Below, piece after piece: positions 1-5,441 of a stretch of 8,707 nucleotides of DNA. Source of the DNA: an uncultured Clostridia bacterium (lineage in GTDB: Bacteria; Bacillota; Clostridia; Oscillospirales; Acutalibacteraceae); assembly GCA_947168785.1 (NCBI GenBank), contig CAMVNL010000066.1:1-8707 (forward strand), in the 5' to 3' direction. Below the pieces are notes generated by a model. The model made no database searches. It worked only from the letters and a program-made list of their open reading frames with translations, and was not told where the DNA came from. A program made the translations under genes and the position numbers. Position 1 is the first letter of the stretch. Every line of letters starts with the position of its first letter.

Positions 1-54
1 GAGGAATACGGCACGGATATGGCCGACGTCCTCAGCACCGACGTGATCATCTGA
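1..54 (+). CDS. C-terminal fragment of an unidentified protein
   Basis: An open frame enters from the left edge and ends at TGA 52-54. Only 17 residues are visible, ending in DVLSTDVII. It is not listed as a closed frame because its start lies outside the window. Nothing in it identifies a family. It converges on the minus-strand ychF pair, with a hairpin at 67-102 between them. Reading it as a real gene end rests on it being open to the edge and on the terminator-like structure 13 bases after its stop, so confidence is modest. Confidence 0.4.
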   Translation, partial: EEYGTDMADVLSTDVII

Positions 55-102
55 TAAAATAGAATACAGGGATCCCCGACCCGTTCGATCGGGGGATCCC
101 TG
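55..102 (-). terminator. Rho-independent terminator of the ychF operon (minus strand)
   Basis: CAGGGATCCCC (67-77) pairs perfectly with GGGGATCCCTG (92-102), an 11-bp stem with a 14-nt loop. Read on the minus strand it is followed by a U-rich tail (UAUUCUAUUUUAUC), as an intrinsic terminator needs. Read on the plus strand it is followed by GTCCATGAAAAG with no T run, so it should work mainly for the minus-strand genes. A smaller GC hairpin (CCGCGC 124-129 with GCGCGG 135-140) sits just after the stop codon at 144 and could be a weaker upstream terminator. Confidence 0.75.
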
Positions 103-143
103 GTCCATGAAAAGAAGGTTTGGCCGCGCGGATGGCGCGGGGG

Positions 144-500
144 TTACTTCAGACAGTCGCACATGCCCTCGCCGTCGTACTCGACGCCGTTGGCCTTCAG
201 GTAGGCGAGGGCGGCCTTCTTCGCCGCCTGCACCGCAATGGTGGCAAGATACAGCGAGTGAAGCGGCAGGTCGCTTTCCATATTGTAATAGACCGCGTTA
301 TTGTTGATCTGCATCACGTCCTTCGCGGGCTTATCCGCCAGCACGGAGCACAGCGCTTCGCAGCATTCCCGCAGCAGGGGGTTGTCGGCGCAGACGTAAG
401 AGGCGCTGACGATCAAACCGTCCGCCCCCACCGTCATGGCGATTTTTGCGAACTCTTCCGCGTCGAGAGGCTGCATACGCCCCGTAAAAGTCGTTTCCAT
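144..500 (-). CDS. Small NifU/IscU-like (Fe-S scaffold-fold) protein
   Basis: The 118-aa product resembles the NifU/IscU N-terminal scaffold fold, which in other proteins assembles Fe-S clusters on three conserved cysteines. The match is strongest from about residue 28 to 104: a GLIVSASYVCADN strand-loop where IscU has its GCG site, a helix with EALCSVLADKPAKDV like the LIKGKTxxEA region, and a C-terminal helix HSLYLATIAVQAAKKAALAYL like the HCSxLAxxAL helix of NifU. Cysteines are at 37, 46, 47, 51, 114 and 116, but the position of the canonical third ligand is Ser82, so the ligand set is not standard. The ATG (498-500) overlaps the ychF stop by one base (TAATG), which suggests translational coupling. 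The fold assignment is by eye; the function is not established, and it could be a non-catalytic relative. Confidence 0.6.
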   Translation of the reverse strand: METTFTGRMQPLDAEEFAKIAMTVGADGLIVSASYVCADNPLLRECCEALCSVLADKPAKDVMQINNNAVYYNMESDLPLHSLYLATIAVQAAKKAALAYLKANGVEYDGEGMCDCLK

Positions 501-1594
501 TATACGTTGAACCGGAAGAGGACGATATCGCCGTCCTGCATCACGTACTCCTTTCCCTCGCTGCGTACCAGGCCTTTTTCCTTGGCGGCCGCCATAGAGC
601 CGCAGGCCATCAGGTCGTCGAAGGAGATGACCTCCGCCCGGATGAAGCCCCGCTCGAAATCGCTGTGGATCTTGCCCGCCGCCTGGGGCGCCTTGGTGCC
701 CTTTTTGATGGTCCAGGCCCGCACCTCCGGCTTGCCGGCGGTGAGATAGCTCATCAGGCCCAACAGGTCGTAGCTCTTCTGAATGAGGGTGTCAAGACCG
801 CTCTGGGCGATGCCCAGCTCCGACAGGAACATTTCCTTTTCGTCGGCGGGCAGCTCGGCGATCTGGGCCTCCAGCTCGGCGCACACCGGCAGCACCTCGC
901 TGCCCTCCGCCGCGGCGATCTCCTTCACCTTGGTGAAATAGGGGTTGGCGTTGATGTCCCCGGCAAAGTCGTCCTCGCTCATATTGCAGGCGTAGATGAC
1001 GGGCTTGGAGGACAGGAGCGAGACGGAGCTCATCAGCTCCCGCTCGTCGTCGGTCATTTCCACCGCTCTGGCGTTCACGGCGTTGTCCAGCTCGCCCTTC
1101 AGGCGCTTGAAGAATTCCACGTCCGCCGCCAGCGACTTGTCGCCCTTCATGGCCTTGGTGTCCCGGTCGATGCGGCGCTGTAAAATCTCCGTATCGGAGA
1201 GGATCAGCTCAAGGTTGATGGTCTCAATGTCGCGCACCGGGTCGATGCTGCCGTCCACGTGCATGATGTCGTCGTTTTCAAAGCAGCGCACCACGTGGAT
1301 GATGGCGTCCACCTCCCGGATGTGGGACAGGAACTTATTGCCCAGCCCCTCGCCCTTGCTGGCGCCTTTCACCAGCCCCGCGATATCCACGAATTCGATG
1401 GTGGCGGGGGTGATCTTGTCCGGGTGGTACATCTCCGCCAGCGCGTCCAGACGCTTGTCGGGGACCGCCACCACGCCAACGTTGGGCTCAATGGTGCAGA
1501 ACGCGTAATTCGCCGCCTGCGCACCGGCGTTGGTCAGCGCGTTGAACAGTGTGCTTTTGCCTACGTTCGGCAGGCCTACGATGCCTAATTTCAT
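500..1594 (-). CDS. ychF: YchF, Obg-family redox-regulated ATPase/GTPase
   Basis: This is a full-length cytosolic P-loop NTPase of the YchF/OLA1 branch of the Obg family, which binds ribosomes and prefers ATP in characterised members. Walker A is GLPNVGKST (residues 7-15), Walker B/G3 is DIAGL (70-74), and the G4 position is NMSE (204-207) rather than NKxD, the YchF hallmark linked to relaxed nucleotide choice. A helical coiled-coil insert (roughly 130-200) is followed by a C-terminal TGS domain ending in DGDIVLFRFNV. Its 364 residues match the usual family length of about 363. I chose ATG 1592-1594, not the upstream in-frame GTG (1601-1603): AAGGAG (1606-1611) lies 11 bases before the ATG but only 2 before the GTG, and family members begin MKLGIVGLPNVGKST. 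It shares an operon with the NifU-like gene. Confidence 0.97.
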   Translation of the reverse strand: MKLGIVGLPNVGKSTLFNALTNAGAQAANYAFCTIEPNVGVVAVPDKRLDALAEMYHPDKITPATIEFVDIAGLVKGASKGEGLGNKFLSHIREVDAIIHVVRCFENDDIMHVDGSIDPVRDIETINLELILSDTEILQRRIDRDTKAMKGDKSLAADVEFFKRLKGELDNAVNARAVEMTDDERELMSSVSLLSSKPVIYACNMSEDDFAGDINANPYFTKVKEIAAAEGSEVLPVCAELEAQIAELPADEKEMFLSELGIAQSGLDTLIQKSYDLLGLMSYLTAGKPEVRAWTIKKGTKAPQAAGKIHSDFERGFIRAEVISFDDLMACGSMAAAKEKGLVRSEGKEYVMQDGDIVLFRFNV

Positions 1595-1605
1595 TGTTAT
1601 CACGT

Positions 1606-1611
1606 CTCCTT
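1606..1611 (-). promoter_or_regulatory. Ribosome binding site of ychF
   Basis: On the minus strand AAGGAG precedes ACGTGATAACA and then the ATG at 1594. The spacing rules out the upstream GTG at 1603 and fixes the start at MKLG. Confidence 0.8.
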
Positions 1612-1630
1612 ATGCCGATCGGATATCAGT

Positions 1631-1659
1631 ATTATAGCAAGTCCGGGGGTCGATTTCAA
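1631..1659 (-). promoter_or_regulatory. Sigma-A-type promoter of ychF
   Basis: On the minus strand TTGAAA (plus-strand 1654-1659) and a perfect TATAAT (1631-1636) are separated by exactly 17 bp. Transcription would start near 1624, giving a leader of about 30 nt before the ychF start at 1594. This is the best promoter match in the window. Confidence 0.85.
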
Positions 1660-1733
1660 TACCTTTGTGCCTCAGTTTTCCGCGCCGGCGGAAGCAGGGA
1701 GGAAAAAGGGGAGCGGAAAAAGGGAGGAAGGCT

Positions 1734-1952
1734 ATGATCGACGTGAAGAAAGAACTGTTCAACGACTGCTGTGAACAGCTTCGCCGGCTGGAAGCGCAGA
1801 ACCGGCAGGATATGGAGGACGCCCGCGCCTTTATCGGCGGAACGATCCATTTCCGGTACGTGCGGCTGCGGGAGCTGAACGGCGAACGGCTGAGAAAAGC
1901 GCGAAACGAGCTACTTGAACTGCAGCGGCTTCTGCAGCTACTGGAACTGTGA
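1734..1952 (+). CDS. Small helical protein, first gene of the candidate T7SS substrate cluster
   Basis: The 72-aa product starts MIDVKKELFNDCCEQL and is rich in Glu, Arg and Leu. It reads as two amphipathic helices (about 3-31 and 40-72) around a GGTIHFRY break, with a leucine-rich C-terminal helix suited to coiled-coil pairing. There is no signal peptide, membrane segment or WXG motif. The start is ATG 1734, because GGGAGG (1722-1727) lies 6 bases upstream; the longer in-frame start at 1665 would add a 23-residue basic stretch and has no ribosome site. The gene runs divergently from ychF and is 59 bases before the next small gene. I do not recognise the family. Its position suggests a T7SS partner, chaperone or small regulator, which is inference. 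Confidence 0.75.
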   Translation: MIDVKKELFNDCCEQLRRLEAQNRQDMEDARAFIGGTIHFRYVRLRELNGERLRKARNELLELQRLLQLLEL

Positions 1953-1979
1953 ACAAACTGCGGTTTTGGTAAATATAAA
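1950..1979 (+). promoter_or_regulatory. Possible weak promoter before the 103-aa gene
   Basis: In the AT-rich gap after the 72-aa gene, TGAACA (1950-1955) and TATAAA (1974-1979) are 18 bp apart. The -10 matches 5 of 6 consensus bases, the -35 only 4 of 6. It would give the three larger hairpin genes a transcript start of their own, separate from the 72-aa gene. AT-rich DNA can produce such matches by chance. Confidence 0.35.
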
Positions 1980-2011
1980 AAATTTTATTCCGAAAGGGGA
2001 AACAACAAAGC

Positions 2012-2323
2012 ATGAACACAATAGCAATCACCGGCAGAGCGGACGCCCAGGCATGGGAAAACCGCGCCCAGGAACTCAACGAAAGAACCCACCAGGCGGT
2101 GGCCACCATGGCCCAGCTGCTGCAGAGCGTAGACAGCTTCTGCAAGGGCACGCTGGCAGACGATCTTGTCGGCTTCGGCAACAAGGTGCTTGACAGCGCC
2201 GAAACGCTGCTGGCCGCCATGCAGAAGATCTTTGACGTCATCAACGAGCTGCTGAACCTGGTTTCCGGCGCCATCGAAAAGGGCGTGGAATTCATCGGCA
2301 ACATGATCAGACCTTTTAACTGA
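2012..2323 (+). CDS. WXG100-like helical hairpin protein, candidate T7SS substrate or partner
   Basis: The 103-aa product has the size and two-helix layout of WXG100/ESAT-6 and TIGR04197 (DUF3130, Lap1-like) proteins. Helix one runs about 10-43 with Trp at 15 (AWENRAQEL). A short turn around CKGTLADDLVG lies where WXG proteins have W-x-G. A long hydrophobic helix two runs about 55-100. The W-x-G itself is absent, and I see no C-terminal YxxxD/E signal. There is no Sec signal, as expected for T7SS cargo. AAAGGGG lies 12 bases before the ATG. The 123-aa gene follows after 28 bases. Assignment to the superfamily rests on length, helical pattern and closeness to essC rather than a clear family motif. 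Confidence 0.8.
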   Translation: MNTIAITGRADAQAWENRAQELNERTHQAVATMAQLLQSVDSFCKGTLADDLVGFGNKVLDSAETLLAAMQKIFDVINELLNLVSGAIEKGVEFIGNMIRPFN

Positions 2324-2351
2324 TCGGATATTTGAAAGGAGTTGAACAATC

Positions 2352-2723
2352 ATGGCAAACGACGCACTTGAACTTTTTACCAATAAAGCGGATTTTCAGA
2401 ATCTGATCGACCAGATCAACGGACAGATCAACGTACTGGAGGGCATCGCCGACGAGTACGAGGGCATGAAGAACCAGGTTTCCTCCTTTATGGAGCAGGA
2501 GGACGACCACTTCGAGGAGATGAAGGCGAACGTACACGAGAACGTGAGAGCCGTCTATGAAGCCATCGGCGCGGCCCGCAACACGAAGACCAATCTCGAG
2601 AGCACCCTTCAGGAATTCGACGAGTTCGGCAATCGTGTCTCCAGCACCCTTGAGCAGGGCGTTGAAACCGCCAAAAGCGCCGTCACGGCGGCCATCCACG
2701 CCAGCGAGCTCGGCCTTATCTGA
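2352..2723 (+). CDS. Helical hairpin protein of unknown family, candidate T7SS substrate or partner
   Basis: The 123-aa product is acidic and almost wholly helical. Helix one is about 10-60 (KADFQNLIDQINGQINVLEG, then EYEGMKNQVSSFM), then an acidic EQEDDHFEEM section, and helix two is about 62-120 with Ala/Ser/Thr-rich heptads (TAKSAVTAAIHASELGLI). It lacks tryptophan entirely, so it is not a WXG protein in the strict sense; the long N-terminal coiled coil is closer in style to LXG-associated proteins. AAAGGAG (2335-2341) lies 10 bases before the ATG. Its TGA overlaps the next ATG by one base, suggesting coupled synthesis and possibly a heteromer with the next product. I do not recognise a named family. 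Confidence 0.8.
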   Translation: MANDALELFTNKADFQNLIDQINGQINVLEGIADEYEGMKNQVSSFMEQEDDHFEEMKANVHENVRAVYEAIGAARNTKTNLESTLQEFDEFGNRVSSTLEQGVETAKSAVTAAIHASELGLI

Positions 2724-3046
2724 TGGATGGCCCGTATTACGTCAACGCGGCCGGGTTGTCTCATCATCAGGACGTCATTACGGCGCAGCTGCACAGCGCC
2801 CGGCGGCTGCAGGACAGCTTTCACGAAATCAAACGCCTTTCGGCGGACGCCATCGTCGCCGATCGGGAGGTTCTATACAGATTTCGGCGGTTATCCGAAG
2901 AGCTGGACGATCTGACGCGGTATTATGCCGACCTGAATCTGGCCATGGACGTGATCAACGAGGACGCCAACGCGATTTCCGAAAAGGTGGGCATGCTTCT
3001 TGACGAACATCTTGCCTGCATGTCAAAATTGCATTCAGCAGTATAA
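2723..3046 (+). CDS. Helical hairpin protein of unknown family, translationally coupled
   Basis: The 107-aa product begins MDGPYYVNAAGLSHHQDVI. It has helix one at about 13-45 (HQDVITAQLHSARRLQDSF), a short break near residue 46, and helix two at about 50-105, with no signal peptide or membrane segment. The start ATG shares its A with the previous TGA (TGATG) and has no convincing Shine-Dalgarno of its own, so translation probably depends on reinitiation from the 123-aa gene. That favours one-to-one synthesis of the two. It is the last gene before a strong terminator. It could be a WXG100-type partner or an LXG-associated helper; no family is recognised. Confidence 0.8.
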   Translation: MDGPYYVNAAGLSHHQDVITAQLHSARRLQDSFHEIKRLSADAIVADREVLYRFRRLSEELDDLTRYYADLNLAMDVINEDANAISEKVGMLLDEHLACMSKLHSAV

Positions 3047-3050
3047 GCTT

Positions 3051-3091
3051 CGGCGGACTGACGGACCCCGGTTCAGTCCGCTGCTTTTTTG
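3051..3091 (+). terminator. Rho-independent terminator of the small-protein operon
   Basis: GCGGACTGA (3053-3061) pairs with TCAGTCCGC (3073-3081) around an 11-nt loop. The stem can be extended by one G-T and one C-G pair. A run of six T follows at 3085-3090. It begins 5 bases after the stop codon of the 107-aa gene and separates the small-protein genes from the secretion machinery operon. Confidence 0.9.
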
Positions 3092-3250
3092 TTGGTTCAT
3101 CGCGGTTTTTTGCGGGATACCCCAATAAAGAATGCCGCCCCTTACGGTTGGCTGCCGAACGCCTCGAAAAAAGCTTTTACTTATCTGAATCCCACCACTA
3201 TCCGTGATGAACCTTTTTGTTCGTACCGTTCCCTGTGTTGAGAATATACA
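3092..3250 (+). other. Non-coding spacer, nothing identified
   Basis: Between the terminator and the next promoter lie about 160 bases with no supported gene. The only ATG frames on the plus strand are under 20 codons and lack ribosome sites. No repeat, tRNA or riboswitch was seen. Base composition is more AT-rich than the flanking genes. Confidence 0.5.
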
Positions 3251-3279
3251 TTGACAAATTATTGTAAAAAGTGTAAGAT
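3251..3279 (+). promoter_or_regulatory. Sigma-A-type promoter of the secretion-machinery operon
   Basis: A perfect TTGACA (3251-3256) and TAAGAT (3274-3279) are exactly 17 bp apart. Transcription would start near 3286 and give a leader of about 100 nt before the phosphatase gene. It is the only good promoter match found ahead of the five-gene operon. Confidence 0.8.
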
Positions 3280-3293
3280 TAAGAAGATATTGA

Positions 3294-3367
3294 CCGGATT
3301 TCTGTTCAATTTGTCGGCAGAAAAACGTCTGTTCCGGAAAGATAACCCGGCGGCTGCTGCCGCCGGG
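3294..3367 (+). promoter_or_regulatory. Structured 5' leader with two stem-loops
   Basis: The first structure pairs CCGGA (3294-3298) with TCCGG (3333-3337), nested around TTTCTG (3299-3304) with CAGAAA (3318-3323). The second is a very stable hairpin: CCCGGCGGC (3346-3354), loop TGCT, GCCGCCGGG (3359-3367). The second ends 18 bases before the phosphatase ATG, where only a weak GAGA-type ribosome site is seen. No T run follows on the plus strand, so it is not a standard terminator. The pairing is direct; a regulatory role is inference. Confidence 0.5.
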
Positions 3368-3385
3368 AAAAACGGGTAAAGAGAA

Positions 3386-4153
3386 ATGAATTATCTGACA
3401 ACCATTCACTCCGACATCGGAATCAAAAAACAGGTCAACCAGGATTCCTGCCTGGTCATGGAGGCGGATACCGACCTCGGTCATGTGCTGCTGTGCGTGA
3501 TCTGCGACGGGATGGGAGGCCTTTCCAGGGGGGAGCTTGCCAGCGCGACGGTCATCAAGGCGTTTGCGGCGTGGTTCCGGGAGGAGCTTCCGGGGATCCT
3601 CTGCGAAGCCGGTATGAAGGACTTTCTTTTTTCTTCATGGGAAAATCTTCTTGTCAGGATGAACGATCTCATCTATCGCTACGGGGAGGCCTACGGGCTG
3701 CGCCTGGGCACCACGGTATGCGCCGCGCTGTTCGTCGGCTCGCAGTACTATATCGTCAACGTGGGCGACTCAAGGGCCTACCGCCTTACGGATGAGATGA
3801 TCCCCCTGACCCGCGACCAGTCCTTCGTGCAGATGGAGATCGACGCGGGCCGCATGACCAGAGAGCAGGCGCTCAGCAGCAGCATGCGCAGCGTTCTGCT
3901 GTACTGCATCGGCGCCAACGAGGTCGTTCAGCCGGATTTCTATACCGGCGCTTTCGGCAGCGGGGAGCTGTTTTTGCTCTGTTCCGACGGCTTCGTTCAC
4001 AAGGTGCCGGAAAATGAGATGTTTAACTATCTTGACCCGGACGACCTGCTGGATGAGGCCGGCATGCTCAACGCCGCCGCCATGCTGACGGAGATGATCA
4101 AGCAGCGGCAGGAAACGGACAATATATCCGCAATTTTAGTCAAAACGATCTGA
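3386..4153 (+). CDS. PP2C-family (PPM) Ser/Thr protein phosphatase
   Basis: This 255-aa protein is a cytosolic, metal-dependent PPM-type phosphatase that would remove phosphate from Ser/Thr. The conserved motifs appear in order: VNQDS (17-21), VICDGMGG (38-45, metal ligand Asp41), LGTTVCAAL (107-115), NVGDSRAYRL (125-134), LTRDQSFV (141-148), LLCSDGF (197-203, Asp201) and ETDNISAIL (243-251, Asp245). The Arg usually found three residues after the first-motif Gly is Lys15, a conservative change. Length is typical for bacterial PrpC/Stp enzymes and there is no membrane segment. It opens the operon containing two FHA-bearing proteins, whose pThr-binding domains make a phosphorylation switch on secretion likely. 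The usual partner kinase is not in the window. Confidence 0.95.
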   Translation: MNYLTTIHSDIGIKKQVNQDSCLVMEADTDLGHVLLCVICDGMGGLSRGELASATVIKAFAAWFREELPGILCEAGMKDFLFSSWENLLVRMNDLIYRYGEAYGLRLGTTVCAALFVGSQYYIVNVGDSRAYRLTDEMIPLTRDQSFVQMEIDAGRMTREQALSSSMRSVLLYCIGANEVVQPDFYTGAFGSGELFLLCSDGFVHKVPENEMFNYLDPDDLLDEAGMLNAAAMLTEMIKQRQETDNISAILVKTI

Positions 4154-4163
4154 GTGAGGAACT

Positions 4164-5033
4164 ATGCACAGCAATCAATCGACATTTTACGGGAAAAGAC
4201 GCCGTGGCGTCGACAAGCGCAAGCTGTCGTTCGTGTTCATGGCGCTGACCGCTCTGTTTACGGTGGGGGCGGCCGTCTGCCTGATCACCGGGGGCGTCGC
4301 CCGCAGCACAGTCTATCAAAAATACCTGAAAAGCGCCGCGGCGGAGGTCGATCAGGATACGGCGGAAAACGAATATCTGCGCGCCATCGCGCTGTATCCC
4401 TCCAGGGCGCAGGCCTACGCCGAGCTGCTGACGGTCTATCTGGGCAGCAGTGATAAAGAGACGGGCGCGGCGCTGTCAAGGGCGGAATATAAGGTCTTCG
4501 CCGCGCTGCTCAGCGCCAATGAGCCCGCGCTTTTGCGGGGCGAGCCGGCCGCTTACGCCGACGGCGTGCTTTTGCCGCTGGCGGAAGCGCTGTTTTTCAG
4601 CTATGAGGACGACGGAATAGCGTCGGCGGTCGAGCTGCTTGAAAAAGCGGCCGCCTGCACCGATGATTACGAGCGCAGGGCGTTTGCCGAAGCGCTGAAG
4701 ACCGTCGCGGAATCCCGCGTGAAGATCAACGGCGGCGCCGAGGTCGACTATGAGGAATACTGCGACAGCCTTTCCGCGCTGTGCGGAACGGACCGGGTCG
4801 TCAACGGCGGCGCCGAAGAAGTCGTCCCGACCTGCCGCTTTATCATTGAAGAGCTGGAGCGGGGCGTATTCAAAGGCTCCGGCGTTTCGGACAAATCGCT
4901 GCAGCTGCTGCGCGACGCCGTCAAGGTCAGCCTGATGAAGGTCAGGGACGAGGGCGACGAACCGGCCGCGCTGCTGAAAAGATGCGATTTGCTGCAGTTC
5001 GGCGCAGCGGAGAAGGAGGGCGAGCATGAATAA
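4164..5033 (+). CDS. Single-pass membrane protein with TPR-like helical domain
   Basis: The 289-aa product has a basic N-terminus (KRRRGVDKRK, 11-20), one membrane helix (about 21-45) and a large helical remainder. By the positive-inside rule the N-terminus is cytoplasmic and the C-terminal domain lies outside. Residues about 64-93 look like a TPR (ENEYLRAIALYPSRAQAY), and about 150-183 like another. NGGAE occurs at 189-193 and again at 214-218. The start ATG follows GAGG and is 10 bases after the phosphatase stop. The end overlaps the next gene by 8 bases. The layout of short cytosolic tail, one helix and helical ectodomain resembles the C-terminal half of EssB/YukC of T7SSb, but I see no diagnostic motif. 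Family unknown; membership of the secretion complex is inferred from the operon. Confidence 0.85.
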   Translation: MHSNQSTFYGKRRRGVDKRKLSFVFMALTALFTVGAAVCLITGGVARSTVYQKYLKSAAAEVDQDTAENEYLRAIALYPSRAQAYAELLTVYLGSSDKETGAALSRAEYKVFAALLSANEPALLRGEPAAYADGVLLPLAEALFFSYEDDGIASAVELLEKAAACTDDYERRAFAEALKTVAESRVKINGGAEVDYEEYCDSLSALCGTDRVVNGGAEEVVPTCRFIIEELERGVFKGSGVSDKSLQLLRDAVKVSLMKVRDEGDEPAALLKRCDLLQFGAAEKEGEHE

Positions 5034-5406
5034 TCCCGAAGCCTTGTTCCGGTTTTTACAGATCTGCGGCGTGCTTTTCGCCTGCGCGGCGGGCGTCTGC
5101 ATGATCCTTGCGGCGGCGCTGTTTCTCGTTTCTCGCAAAGAGCAGGGCCAGCCTCCCTTTACCGGCATGCCCGCGCCGGGCGGGCAGGTCCTCCGGCCGG
5201 CTCCCGTCCACGGCGACTCCGGCGCGACCGAGGTGCTGCGCGGCCGCGGCAGGCAGTTCTCCGAGGGGTACGGCGACGCTGCCGCCTTTGGAACGGCCCA
5301 CGGCCCTTACGCCGCGGCGGGGAACGCAAGGCGTCAGCTGACCAGATTCGAGATCGTGAAAGAGAATATCCTGATCCATTCAGACGAGGAGATCACAGAG
5401 AATTGA
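5026..5406 (+). CDS. Small single-pass membrane protein of the T7SS operon
   Basis: The 126-aa product has one membrane helix (about 10-35), followed by SRKEQ, which places the C-terminus in the cytoplasm. Residues 40-100 are rich in Gly, Pro and Ala and look disordered. They contain GATEVLRGRG, with Thr68 three residues before Leu71. The tail forms a compact conserved-looking element (LTRFEIVKENILIHSDEEI, 105-123). AAGGAGG (5013-5019) lies 6 bases before the ATG, and the gene overlaps the previous one by 8 bases. It has about the size of EssA, but I cannot claim homology. The Thr-x-x-Leu site could be an FHA ligand. Family not recognised. Confidence 0.8.
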   Translation: MNNPEALFRFLQICGVLFACAAGVCMILAAALFLVSRKEQGQPPFTGMPAPGGQVLRPAPVHGDSGATEVLRGRGRQFSEGYGDAAAFGTAHGPYAAAGNARRQLTRFEIVKENILIHSDEEITEN

Positions 5407-5426
5407 CAAACGGTATATGAAAAAAC

Positions 5427-5433
5427 GGTGGAG
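5427..5433 (+). promoter_or_regulatory. Ribosome binding site of the FHA gene
   Basis: GGTGGAG lies 8 bases before ATG 5442. It overlaps the alternative in-frame GTG at 5433, so initiation at that GTG is unlikely. Confidence 0.7.
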
Positions 5434-5441
5434 TGCTTCTG

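Noticed and set aside
120..749. 209-aa plus-strand open frame over the ychF pair
   Set aside because: It is antisense to YchF and the NifU-like protein, has no ribosome site or domain, and crosses the boundary of two supported genes.
1591..1640. Plus-strand promoter for the 72-aa gene inside the ychF leader
   Set aside because: The TATTAT there is the reverse of the ychF -10 box and no acceptable -35 box lies at the right distance on the plus strand.
1831..2383. Overlapping minus-strand frames opposite the small helical genes
   Set aside because: The plus-strand frames have good Shine-Dalgarno sites, tight spacing and a terminator; the minus-strand frames have neither signals nor recognisable domains.
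3132..3190. Short plus-strand ATG frame of 18 codons in the spacer
   Set aside because: It has no ribosome site, no composition bias and no context that supports translation.
3346..3367. GC hairpin read as a terminator
   Set aside because: The plus strand lacks a T run after it and it lies inside the leader of a gene. The minus-strand side is only mildly U-rich and no minus-strand gene precedes it.
4476..5168. 230-aa minus-strand open frame
   Set aside because: It is a shadow of the membrane-protein genes, with no motif and no promoter or ribosome site.
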